Assembly (NCBI GenBank): GCA_019415705.1
Contig: DXYS01000010.1
Span: forward strand, 15,858 to 55,928
Source: Bacteroidales bacterium
Lineage (GTDB): Bacteria; Bacteroidota; Bacteroidia; Bacteroidales; Muribaculaceae
DNA length: 40,071 bases
Direction: 5' to 3'
The notes under the pieces were generated by a model that did not search any database, had not been told where the DNA came from, and saw only the letters and a program-made list of their open reading frames with translations. The translations under genes and the position numbers were made by a program. Shown here one piece after another: positions 17,701-26,400 of the stretch (the first letter of the stretch is position 1; every line of letters begins with the position of its first letter).

Positions 17701-18208
17701 TACGCTCGTTGAAAGTCATGACGGGATCAGATGCCGAGGGAGTACCGATTTTTTCAATCTGACGCGGCTCGGCATCAGTCGTCTGGCACACATAGTAATA
17801 CCCTTCGGTCGTGTAGGGATTCATCCTCGCTATATAACGGCCTGACGCAGCCTGCTCCCAGACCTCCGGGCCGACTCCGTAAAAGACCACAGACCCGTCT
17901 GACTGAGCGGCGGTCTGCACCATGGGCAAATCGTCGATATACGACGCCTCGGTCATCACATCGTCAATGCGGCGGCCGCCGTAACCGTAAATCCTGATTT
18001 TCGACGGATCGGAGAAACCCCACTGTCGCAGAGCCTGCGGAGTCAGGCGGTAAAGTCCCGACCGACTGACGGCAATCTTGACCCAGCGGCCCGATGACAG
18101 CACTGACTCCTGACTATAGTGGCTCAAATCAAACGCCCCCGCCGTCAGGGCGAAAACAATGACGGCGACAAGCGATGTTAATATGCGGTGTATGTATATG
18201 CGATTCAT
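14783..18208 (-). CDS. porU: T9SS sortase PorU (canonical-looking copy)
   Basis: A cell-surface gingipain-family (C25) sortase that cleaves the C-terminal signal from T9SS cargo and joins it to anionic lipopolysaccharide. The protein has 1141 residues, close to P. gingivalis PorU. Signal peptide 1-25; PorU amino domain with SGRWVKIAVSRSGLYRLT, IRIYGYGGRRI and MNPYTTEGYYYV; C25 domain at about 385-770 with the dyad H643 (YVGHAN) and C676 (ASTCNF), 33 residues apart. The CTD-like tail is at about 1055-1141 (FYLNHNRPDGMLTVTVSVYN, then GRRVSRGIYIYRATVS), which in PorU is kept rather than cleaved. The start at 18208 gives the clean signal peptide. It lies 62 bp after the GH25 gene and overlaps rex by 4 bp. 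It is separated from porV by three genes. Confidence 0.92.
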   Translation of the reverse strand: MNRIYIHRILTSLVAVIVFALTAGAFDLSHYSQESVLSSGRWVKIAVSRSGLYRLTPQALRQWGFSDPSKIRIYGYGGRRIDDVMTEASYIDDLPMVQTAAQSDGSVVFYGVGPEVWEQAASGRYIARMNPYTTEGYYYVCQTTDAEPRQIEKIGTPSASDPVMTFNERMQYEQDLVTPGEGGCMLVGEDFRFTPKRRYTFDLPGRDDSQPVWFECSFVAKTFNTSSLLVFEANGEAVQRNNSDMVASSSNDSYGREGRARHTLDISGERLDLTITHSSSAIVYGAWLNYIAVNYTRRLALSSGGYLEFDAASTRLSLDASEAAGKALTVWDVTDPLEIRQIDCSDGSSAQWTNPYSGRRSYAAWRDGAAIPAPRFAGNVANQNLHATEPVDMVIFTHPAMRQQAERLAAIHRGEPDNMAVLVVNVDEVYNEFSSGSADVGGLRKFLKMLYDRGNSGERKLRFALLMGRATYDERRLTAAMKSATFLTMPSWQLRNESLSLSSTDGFETDDIIAMLDDNSGGDLGLDNLSIAVGRMPVTSARSAAVYVDKINEYLHKSRHTQWKNRILVLADRGNENDNYTNDHLNQSESLLRHVGESEINPYIFEKVYLGAYTREGGVAVKAREKMYRTLKDGTAWWIYVGHANNHLWTGDGMLTFNDINNMYLRDLPFIYASTCNFLRWDSMTESGGEIMMGERNGGCIGMISATRSVYITHNGYFTSAIGRAIASRNDDGTLPAFGEIYRRAKNDILNDRGEHRSNENRLRYVFMGDPALRIITPSNLVNVETVGGLPVDGDEQIIIPALGTPVITGSVTTPDGTLLADFNGVLVAEIYDADRSVTTLNTFGATPTTFDEHGDKLFAGSCRITNGRFELRAAMPGDITDNFREATISLYAYSDDAQTEAAGLDRNCYVYGFDESTAADTEAPVIESLVLNHPSFAPGDAVNPDPMLIASVRDNVAINLSTSGIGHQMNIILDGKRTYNDVPFYYTPSSDGSPSGQIAYPIEGLTEGNHTLTLRVFDTSGNAAVSDIDFFVSHGASINIYDIYTDVNPATTEANFYLNHNRPDGMLTVTVSVYNLLGHEIWSETNTGRSDMFVSAPVTWNLCDGAGRRVSRGIYIYRATVSDGENSYETPARKIAVTSK

Positions 18209-18270
18209 CTGTTTAGATTGGCTTATAGGTTTTAACGGCTTGCGGAGGCCGTTTATTGCATCGCGATGTA

Positions 18271-19005
18271 TTAATGACATTTAACGTCTGACGCAAGCCA
18301 GCGCTCCCAGCTGATACTGTCGCCGTTAAAAGTGTTAAGGTCCACCTCGCCTTCGATGCCGTCGACATGACTGCGGTGACTGTGCTGCCATAGAGTCCAG
18401 CTGTCAGTGGCGATAGGCGGATTTGTAAAAGAGCACACCCACACCGGCAGTTCGTCAAAACGTCCGCGCACAAAGCGCTGATATCCCTGTTTGTTTGTAT
18501 AGACGATAACACGGTGTCCGCATCCTTCGAGCCTGAATATCATGCGTCGGAGTGCCCTTACGACCTCATCGGTCGTATAACCGGCCGGATTGCCCCACTC
18601 CTCGACGTCGATGGCAAGCGGCAAGTCGAGCCGACGGTCTCCGACCGATGCAAGAAAGTTGATGCCCTGCAAATCTCCGTCACAATCAAACCTGAAGAAA
18701 TGATAGGCACCGACTTTAAGCCCGGCGACACGCGCCGAGTCATAATTGACCGCAAACTTGGCGTCACGGAAAGTCTCGCCCTCAGAAGCTTTCAGAAATA
18801 CGAAATCGACTCCTCCACGGCTTACGCGACCGAAGTCGACATCGCCGTTATGTGATGACAAATCGACTCCCATCACCGGAAACTCATCGCGCGGCAAATC
18901 GACATGCGGCACACGCGACCCGAAAATACGGCCCGTGGCTACGGCAAATATCATCATGCCTGTCACGGCAATGATAGCAATGGCTATTTTGGCGGCGCGG
19001 TTCAT
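18271..19005 (-). CDS. GH25 family muramidase (lysozyme), membrane-anchored or secreted
   Basis: A glycoside hydrolase family 25 enzyme that cuts the MurNAc-GlcNAc bond of peptidoglycan. It has 244 residues. Residues of about 5-28 are a hydrophobic export segment, either an uncleaved anchor or a signal peptide. The GH25 barrel starts at GVDLSSHNGDVDF (D48), continues with VDFVFLKASEG and VGAYHFFRF, and has the catalytic stretch LAIDVEEWGN (D133, E135). The end WTLWQHS...VDLNTFNGD is typical. It is the first gene of the minus-strand T9SS operon, almost leaderless, 62 bp before porU. Remodelling of the cell wall to let T9SS machinery through is a reasonable inference from position only. Confidence 0.9.
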   Translation of the reverse strand: MNRAAKIAIAIIAVTGMMIFAVATGRIFGSRVPHVDLPRDEFPVMGVDLSSHNGDVDFGRVSRGGVDFVFLKASEGETFRDAKFAVNYDSARVAGLKVGAYHFFRFDCDGDLQGINFLASVGDRRLDLPLAIDVEEWGNPAGYTTDEVVRALRRMIFRLEGCGHRVIVYTNKQGYQRFVRGRFDELPVWVCSFTNPPIATDSWTLWQHSHRSHVDGIEGEVDLNTFNGDSISWERWLASDVKCH

Positions 19006-19016
19006 AATCCTTATGA

Positions 19017-19047
19017 CAAAGTTATAAAAATCGCCTTAAAGCCCAAA
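19017..19047 (-). promoter_or_regulatory. Promoter of the GH25-porU-rex-porV-ispF operon
   Basis: On the minus strand TTTG (19044-19047), a 19-bp gap, then TAACTTTG (19017-19024). The start codon at 19005 is only 11 bp beyond the -7 box, so the mRNA would be nearly leaderless. It is back to back with the rel promoter at 19083-19114. Confidence 0.72.
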
Positions 19048-19082
19048 ATCTTTTGCTCCGCCCGACATGAGCGCGATTTAAA

Positions 19083-19114
19083 TTTGTCCGTTTCGCCAAT
19101 ATATTATAAATTTG
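19083..19114 (+). promoter_or_regulatory. Promoter of the rel-pgpH-porW-porX operon
   Basis: TTTG (19083-19086), a 20-bp gap, then TAAATTTG (19107-19114), 26 bp before the rel ATG. Its -33 box lies 35 bp from that of the divergent T9SS operon, so one regulator bound between them could affect both. Confidence 0.75.
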
Positions 19115-19140
19115 TAGTTAATTGCAATAAATGTTTAGCT

Positions 19141-21393
19141 ATGGAACAGCCTCCGGTAATGAGCCCTGAAGATGAAGACCGTATGATTGAGGCCGCCTTT
19201 AAGGATGTCCTTGACGGTTATCTCAAAAGCAACCACCGCAAGAAAGTGGAGATTATCGAACGCGCATACCGATTTGCCAAAGAGGCCCACAAAGGCATAC
19301 GCCGCCGTTCGGGCGAGCCCTATATACTCCACCCCATAGCCGTGGCCAAAATCGCGAGTCAGGAGATTGGTCTCGGCTCGACATCGATTTGCGCCGCCTT
19401 GCTCCACGACGTCGTCGAGGACACTGACTACACCGTCGAGGATATCGAGCAGCATTTCGGCCCCAAAATCGCACAGCTCGTCGCCGGACTGACCAAAATC
19501 TCCGGCGGTATCTTCGGAGACAAAGCATCCCTGCAAGCCGAGAATTTCCGTAAACTGCTGCTGACAATGAGCGAGGACATACGCGTCGTGCTCATAAAGA
19601 TGGCCGACCGTCTCCACAATATGCGCACACTCGGCTCCATGGCCCCCAACAAACAGTATAAAATCGCCGGCGAGACGCTCTATATTTATGCTCCCCTCGC
19701 CCATCGCCTCGGTCTGTTCGCCATCAAGACAGAGCTTGAGGACCTGAGTTTCAAATACGAGCATCCGGCAGCCTATCAGTCTATTTCAGACAAAATTAAG
19801 GAGAGTGAGGCGCGCCGTGCCGCTGTATACAGCGATTTCTCCGAGCCTATCAAGCGTAGTCTTGACAAAATGGGTCTCAAATATGACGCCAAGGCGCGTC
19901 TCAAATCGGTCTATTCCATCTGGAACAAGATGGAGACCAAACATGTGCCGTTCAACGAGGTCTACGACCTCTATGCAATGCGCATCGTTTTTGACTGCGA
20001 TGACCCGTCAAAGGAGAAAGGCATCTGCTGGTCGATATATTCGGCCATCACCGACCTCTACAAGCTTCACCCCGACCGCACGCGCGACTGGATATCCGTC
20101 CCCAAGGCCAACGGTTATCAGGCTCTCCATCTGACAGTCATGGGACCCGACGGCAACTGGGTCGAGGTGCAGATACGCTCGCGCCGCATGGACGAGATTG
20201 CCGAGAAAGGCTTTGCCGCCCATTGGAAATATAAAATCGGCGAGGGCGACGAGGAGTCTGAGCTTAATGTCTGGTTGCGCACAATCAAGGACATTCTCGA
20301 TAACCCCGAGCCAAGCGCCATCGACTTCCTCGACACGCTCAAGCTCAATCTGTTTGCATCCGAGATTGTCGTATTCACGCCTAAGGGCGAACTGCTCACA
20401 CTGCCTGCCGGAGCCACGGTGCTCGACGTCGCCTTCGAGCTTCACTCAGAGCTCGGCACTCACTGCATCGCCGGCAAAGTCAACCACAAGCTCGTGCCGC
20501 TCAGCCACAAGCTGCGCTCGGGCGACCAGATTGAGGTGCTGACATCACGCTCTCAGTTGCCGCAGGCCCAGTGGGAGAACTTTCTCGTAACCGCCAAGGC
20601 CAAGACACGCTTGCGTCAGGCCCTGCGCAAAAACCGCCAGCCGGCCATCGCCCGCGGCAAAGAGATTCTGATTAAATGGCTCGACGAGCACAACATCCCC
20701 GACACTAACGCCGTAATCACAAAAATTCTCGGCACATATCATGTCGCAAACCGCGAGGAGCTCTGCTACCAGCTCGGCAATGACGAGATAATGCTCGGAG
20801 ATTTCCTTATCAAATCGCTGCGGAAACCTGCCGGTCAACAGTCAGGCGGCCTTTTCTCAAAAATAATAAACCTCGGTCGCAAAAGCTCGTCTAACGACAA
20901 AACGAAACCTGACGAGCCCAAAGCCGAGCGTCCCGAGATAAACACCAAGGAGACATACGTGCTCCGCTACGACGAACACAGCTCCAATTTCAAGATTGCC
21001 GACTGCTGCGGCCCCATCCCGGGCGACGATGTCATGGGCTTTATTGACGACGACGGACAGGTCGTGATACACGCCCTGACATGTCCGCGCGCACAAGTGC
21101 TTAAAGCCGGCTACGGACCTCGTATCGTCGCCACACGCTGGGAGAGTGTCAAGGGACGTTTTCCCGCACATGTGCGCATCGAAGGCATCGACCGCCACGG
21201 CATCCTTCAGGAGCTTATACAGATGATTTCGACTCATCTCGCCATAGATATACGCAAGTTAGACATCGAGGCACGCGACGAGGTCTTTGTCTGCGACCTG
21301 TGGGTCAGAGTCAGCGACGTGTCTGCCGTGACAAGTCTCTGTGACAAGGTGTCGTCAATCGACGGTGTGCAATCGGCCACACGCATCAACTAA
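19141..21393 (+). CDS. Bifunctional (p)ppGpp synthetase/hydrolase (RelA/SpoT family)
   Basis: Makes and breaks the alarmone (p)ppGpp in the stringent response; cytoplasmic and ribosome-associated. It has 750 residues in the Rel order: hydrolase domain with H89-D90 in AALLHDVVEDTDYTVED and DRLHNMRTLG; synthetase domain with KSVYSIWNKM, YDLYAMRIVFD and DWISVPKANGYQALH; TGS domain (VFTPKGELLTLPAGATVLDV) at about 400-460; ACT domain (RIEGIDRHGILQELIQMIS) at the end. Both hydrolase and synthetase motifs look intact. The ATG at 19141 follows the promoter and gives MEQPPVMSPEDED; upstream in-frame codons would cross the promoter. It heads an operon with a 15-bp gap to the PgpH-like gene. Confidence 0.96.
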   Translation: MEQPPVMSPEDEDRMIEAAFKDVLDGYLKSNHRKKVEIIERAYRFAKEAHKGIRRRSGEPYILHPIAVAKIASQEIGLGSTSICAALLHDVVEDTDYTVEDIEQHFGPKIAQLVAGLTKISGGIFGDKASLQAENFRKLLLTMSEDIRVVLIKMADRLHNMRTLGSMAPNKQYKIAGETLYIYAPLAHRLGLFAIKTELEDLSFKYEHPAAYQSISDKIKESEARRAAVYSDFSEPIKRSLDKMGLKYDAKARLKSVYSIWNKMETKHVPFNEVYDLYAMRIVFDCDDPSKEKGICWSIYSAITDLYKLHPDRTRDWISVPKANGYQALHLTVMGPDGNWVEVQIRSRRMDEIAEKGFAAHWKYKIGEGDEESELNVWLRTIKDILDNPEPSAIDFLDTLKLNLFASEIVVFTPKGELLTLPAGATVLDVAFELHSELGTHCIAGKVNHKLVPLSHKLRSGDQIEVLTSRSQLPQAQWENFLVTAKAKTRLRQALRKNRQPAIARGKEILIKWLDEHNIPDTNAVITKILGTYHVANREELCYQLGNDEIMLGDFLIKSLRKPAGQQSGGLFSKIINLGRKSSSNDKTKPDEPKAERPEINTKETYVLRYDEHSSNFKIADCCGPIPGDDVMGFIDDDGQVVIHALTCPRAQVLKAGYGPRIVATRWESVKGRFPAHVRIEGIDRHGILQELIQMISTHLAIDIRKLDIEARDEVFVCDLWVRVSDVSAVTSLCDKVSSIDGVQSATRIN

Positions 21394-21408
21394 ACGACTA
21401 TCTGTAAA

Positions 21409-23460
21409 ATGCATACACAACTCTTCAAACGGTTAAGTAAACGCGCCCGACTACTCAGAGTTCTCGTCTGCGTCTGCGCGGCTATAGTCATAACCTATTT
21501 TTATCCTCATCCCGAGTCGAGCCACTACAACTATGAGGAGGGGCGTCCGTGGAACTATGCCAAATTGATAGCCCCGTTCGACATACCTATCCACGCCGAC
21601 TCGACAGTGATGCGCGAGGCTCGCGACTCGTTAGAGGCAAGTTTCATACCTGTCTATGAGATCAATCAGCAGATGGTCGACACCGTAATAGCCGGACTGC
21701 CAAAACTGCCAGGCACCAATTATCACAATCAGCTCGCAGCCCGTCTGCGCCGCATATATGCCTCGGGAGTCGTCGACAGTCAGACACGTGACAAAATCGA
21801 GGCGAACGAACTGCCAAAGGTACGCATACTCGAGAAAAACGTGCTCAGTCTGATGTCGGCAGAGAAATTCATCTCGCCGCGTGACATATACATGCTTCTT
21901 GACTCGACAATAACCGACGCCGGACTGCACCAGTATTTCACGTCGGCCAAACTGCAGAATCTCCTGCGCCCCAACATCGTCTACAACGCCGCCGAAAGCC
22001 GCCGCCACTATGAGTATGACTATCTGACCCTCACGGCTGACCGCGGAGTCATACAGCAAGGCCAGACCATCATCGACAAGGGCGCAATCGTCAGCCCGCA
22101 GGACTTCACTAACCTGCGCACCTACGAGAGCATGCTCGAAGACCGCGTGTCAAAAGACTCGCAGAGCGACTGGCTGATGCTGCTCGGACAGTTTGCCTAT
22201 GTCGTGCTGCTGTTGTCGGCTCTCTATATCTACCTGCTGATATATAGCCCCGCCATCTATGACAACATGCGCGCGTTTGTCTTTGTGATGGCTCTGCTGA
22301 CGCTCTTCTTCCTGCTTGCCGTCGCGCTGAACACATTCATATCGTCGGGCATCTATATCGTGCCGATGGCTATAGTGCCGGTGCTCGTCTTGGTCTTCTT
22401 CGACGGCCGCACGGCGCTGATGGTGTCGACAGTGGCCACAATGATTTGCGCCGCCATCACTTCATTCCCGCTTGAATTCATCTTCCTTCAATTCTGCGCC
22501 GCAGCAGCCGCTGTATATTCGTTGCGCGAACTGAGCCAACGCTCACAGTTGTTGCGCACGGCCTGTTTCGTAGCCATAGTCTACGCCCTGTCGTACATAT
22601 CGCTCGAATTGCTGATGAACGGCACATTCGAGGGCTTCTCATGGCGCATGCTCGTCTACTTGGGTGTCAACTCGGCCCTGACTTCGATGGCTTATGTCTT
22701 CATGTCTGCTATAGAGAAAGCCTTCGGCTTTGTATCGGTCGTCACTCTTGTCGAGCTTGCAGACATAAATAATCCGCTGCTGCGCAAGCTCAACGACGAA
22801 TGTCCCGGCACATTCCAGCACTCTATCTCTGTCAGCAACCTCGCCTCCGACGCCGCCAAACGCATCGGAGCCAACGAGCAGCTCGTACGTGCCGGCGCCC
22901 TTTATCACGACGTCGGCAAAATCAACAATCCGGCATTCTTCACCGAAAACCAGCACGGCGTCAACCCTCACGACGCACTCGCGCCCGAGCAAAGCGCACG
23001 CATAGTCGTGGCCCACGTCACCGACGGCCTCAAACGCGCCGACAAAGCCGGGCTGCCCGAAATTATCAAGGATTTCATCCGCGAGCACCACGGCCGCGGC
23101 AAAGCCAAATACTTCTACTACACCTACTGCTCGCAGCATCCTGACGAGCAGGTCGACCCGACGCCCTTCACCTATCCCGGTCCCAATCCGCGCTCACGCG
23201 AAACATCGGTGCTGATGATGGCCGACGCCGTCGAAGCCGCCAGCCGCTCGCTGCAGGAGCATACGCCGGAGTCGATTACGGCACTTGTAAATAAAATCAT
23301 CGACGGTCAGATTGCCGACGGACTCTTCGACGAGTCACCGATCTCATTCCGTGACATACCCATTATCAAAGAGGCATTTATAAAACGCCTCAAGACCATC
23401 TACCACTCTCGCATCACTTATCCCGACGCCCCCAAAAGCGCCGCAGCGCCCGCACAATAA
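21409..23460 (+). CDS. PgpH-like 7TM-HD cyclic-di-AMP phosphodiesterase
   Basis: A membrane phosphodiesterase of the 7TMR-HD family; PgpH in Listeria degrades c-di-AMP. It has 683 residues: an amino transmembrane helix (about 16-32), an extracytoplasmic 7TMR-HDED domain (about 35-255), seven hydrophobic segments (about 260-450) and a cytoplasmic HD domain at about 480-660. The HD motif is ALYHDVGKINNP (H500, D501), with supporting HVTDGLKRADK, EHHGRGKAKYFYY and MMADAVEAASRSL. Its 15-bp spacing after rel and 23-bp spacing before porW argue for co-transcription. The substrate is inferred from the family; c-di-AMP has potassium and cell-wall roles elsewhere. Confidence 0.92.
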   Translation: MHTQLFKRLSKRARLLRVLVCVCAAIVITYFYPHPESSHYNYEEGRPWNYAKLIAPFDIPIHADSTVMREARDSLEASFIPVYEINQQMVDTVIAGLPKLPGTNYHNQLAARLRRIYASGVVDSQTRDKIEANELPKVRILEKNVLSLMSAEKFISPRDIYMLLDSTITDAGLHQYFTSAKLQNLLRPNIVYNAAESRRHYEYDYLTLTADRGVIQQGQTIIDKGAIVSPQDFTNLRTYESMLEDRVSKDSQSDWLMLLGQFAYVVLLLSALYIYLLIYSPAIYDNMRAFVFVMALLTLFFLLAVALNTFISSGIYIVPMAIVPVLVLVFFDGRTALMVSTVATMICAAITSFPLEFIFLQFCAAAAAVYSLRELSQRSQLLRTACFVAIVYALSYISLELLMNGTFEGFSWRMLVYLGVNSALTSMAYVFMSAIEKAFGFVSVVTLVELADINNPLLRKLNDECPGTFQHSISVSNLASDAAKRIGANEQLVRAGALYHDVGKINNPAFFTENQHGVNPHDALAPEQSARIVVAHVTDGLKRADKAGLPEIIKDFIREHHGRGKAKYFYYTYCSQHPDEQVDPTPFTYPGPNPRSRETSVLMMADAVEAASRSLQEHTPESITALVNKIIDGQIADGLFDESPISFRDIPIIKEAFIKRLKTIYHSRITYPDAPKSAAAPAQ

Positions 23461-23483
23461 GCCGTCGGGCCGCAGCGTTAATA

Positions 23484-26400
23484 ATGATGATGAAAAACCG
23501 GGCCAATGATTTTATGATTAAGACACTGTTACTCGCAGTAATAGTGTCAGCACTCACTCTGTCATCATGCAGCAGCCGCAAGAACACAGCCGCACGCCGG
23601 CAGTACATGGCTTTCATCACCCGTTACAATATCTACTACAACGGCGACGTCCATTTTAAAGAGACACTTGCCGACATGGAGGACAAATACGAGGACGACT
23701 ACTCGCGTCAGCTCTTCATGCACCCCGTCGAAGCCAAATCCATGCCCGAGGCTCCCCAGCCCTCGGGCGACTTCACACGCTCAATCGAGAAAGCTCAGAA
23801 AGCAATACAGTTGCGCTCCATCAAGCAGCGTCCGCAACGCAAGCCCGGCCACAGCGGCGACGCGGCTTACAAGGCGTGGCTCAAGCGCGACGAATATAAC
23901 CCATTCCTCCACAACGCATGGATGATGATGGGCCGCAGCCAGTATTTTAACGGTGACTTTCTCGGCGCTGCATCTACATTCTTCTATATCAGCCGCCACT
24001 TCACATGGCTTCCGCGCACAGTCACCGAGGCCATGCTCTGGCAGGCCCGCAGCTACGTGAGTCTCGACTGGTTGTTTGAGGCCGAGACCATACTGCGCCG
24101 TATCAAACCCGAAGAACTGACCACAAAAAAACTGCGCGGACTCTATGACTTCACCATGGCCGACTTTGAGCTGCGCAGCGAGAACTACAACGATGCCATT
24201 CCCTATCTCAAAGGTGCCATCAAGGCAGCCGACCGCGCACAGCGCACGCGCCTAAACTTCCTGCTCGGCCAGACCTATGCCCGCCTCGGCGACAAGGCCG
24301 CAGCCTACGAGGCATACAAGAAGGCCGGCAGTTCGTCATCGACAAGCTACCGCACCAAGTTTAACGCACGCATCAAGCAGAGCGAGGTCTACAGCGGCGC
24401 TGACATCACACCCGAAGTCAAGGCCCTCAAGCGCATGACGCGCTATGACCGCAACAAGGAGTATCTCGACCAGATTTACTATGCCATCGGCAATCTCTAT
24501 CTCTCGCGCGGCGACACAACCGAAGCCATCGCAAACTATCGCCTCGCCTCAGAGAAGAGCACACGCTCGGGCATCGACAAAGCCATCAACAACCTGACAC
24601 TCGGCGGACTCTATTTCGCCCGCGGCCAATATGACCTTGCACAGCCGTGCTATGCCGAGGCTGTGCCGCAGCTGCCCGAGAATTATCCCGACTACAAGAA
24701 CATCGTGCGCCGCAGTGACGTACTTGACGAACTCGCCGTATACTCCCAGAATGTCACCCTACAGGACTCTCTGCTGCGACTCAGCCGCATGACTCCCGAC
24801 GAGCAACTCGCAGTCATCACCAAAATCATCGACGAGCTTAAGAAAAAAGAGAAAGAAGAGGCCGAAGCTGCCGCCCGCGAGGAGTTCCTCGCCAATCAGG
24901 AGGCAGAGGGCGACGCCTTCGCCGGTCAGAACAAGGCCCCGCAGACCTTCAATATCAACGCTGACAACTCGTGGTATTTCTACAACACGGCGACCCGCAA
25001 TGCCGGACGCACCGAGTTTCAGCGTCGATGGGGCTCACGCAAGCTTGAGGATGACTGGCGTCGCCGTAACAAGGCGACATTCAATACCGCCGACTTCGAC
25101 AGCGACTCCGATGACGACGACGAGGCTGACGGCGACAATGTTGACGGCTCCGGCGATGAGGCTCCGGCCGACACCGTCCCCGAAACCGACGCCGCCAAGA
25201 CCGCCGACCCCCATTACCCCGAGTATTACCTCGCCCAGATACCCAAGGACGACGCCGAGCGCGCTACCGCCGGCGAAATCATTCAGGAGGGCCTCTACAA
25301 TATGGGCGTCATACTCAAAGACAAACTCGACGACTACCCTGCGGCAATGAAAGAGTTTAACCGCCTCCTTGAAGACTACCCCGACAACATCTACCGTCTC
25401 GACACATATTATAATATATACCTTATGTATATGCGCCGTGGCGACAAATCGCGTGCAGAGCAATACCGTCAGCTGATTCTCAATGACTTCGCCGACTCGC
25501 CTTACGGCGTCGCGCTGCGTGACCCCGACTACATAGAGAATCTCAAGCAGATGGATGCCCGTCAGCAGCAGCTCTATGACCGCGCCTACGACGACTATCT
25601 CAACAACCGTAACGGTGCCGTCCACGAGGCACGTCAGGAGATGGAACGCCTATATCCGATGAGCAAGATAATGCCGAAATTCATGTTTATCGATGCGCTC
25701 GCCTATGTCACCGAGCGTCAGCCCGAGAAGTTCAACGCCACTCTGCGCGAGATGCTTGAGCGCTATCCCGACACCGACATCACCCCCATCGCGGCCGCAT
25801 GGCTCAAAGGCATGGCACAGGGCCGTCAGCTGCAATCGGGCTCGGGCGGCAATATGCGCGGCATGATATGGGACATGCGTCTCGGCAACGTCTCTGACTC
25901 GACAGCCGTCGACGGTCCGCTCGACTTCGACCTCAACCCCGATACGACTCAACTGCTCGTGATGGTATTTGATGCGGCCGAGGTGCCCACTAATCAGCTG
26001 CTCTTTGAGATAGCGCGCCACAACTTCAAATCATTTGTTGTCAAAGACTTCGACCTCGAGCAGATGAATTTCGGCCGCGTAGGCATGATTATCATACGCA
26101 GCTTCGAAAACATGCCCGAACTCAACCACTATCGCCGCGTGATGGCCGACTCGCCTGACTTCAAACTTCCCGCCGGCGTACGTCCCGTGGTCATCTCGGC
26201 CGCCAACTTTGACAAGCTCATCAACGAGGGCCGTAGCTTCGACGACTATTTCCGATATCTCGACGAGCAGAACTATATCGACGCTCAGGCTGACATCCTG
26301 CAGCCCGAGCAAATCGAGACTCTCCCCGAAGCCACTGAGGCCGAAGACCTGCGTCAGACCGAAGGCATCGCCCCCGAGGCTGCCGAAGCCGCCGAGGCCG

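Noticed and set aside
18209..18280. Upstream start for PorU
   Set aside because: It would overlap the GH25 stop and bury the signal peptide.
18904..19140. 79-codon N-terminal extension of the Rel protein
   Set aside because: It runs through both divergent promoters and the opposite GH25 start; the peptide is not Rel-like.
19006..19140. Rex operator in the divergent promoter region
   Set aside because: No TTGTGA-type inverted repeat could be found by eye, so no operator is annotated.
19135..19764. 209-codon antisense frame opposite rel
   Set aside because: A shadow of the sense codon pattern, with no recognisable domain and no promoter.
25035..25625. 196-codon antisense frame opposite porW
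   Set aside because: Long valine-rich runs mirror the Asp-rich sense codons (GAC read as GTC), so it is a composition artefact. The frame at 26031-26627 is rejected for the same reason.
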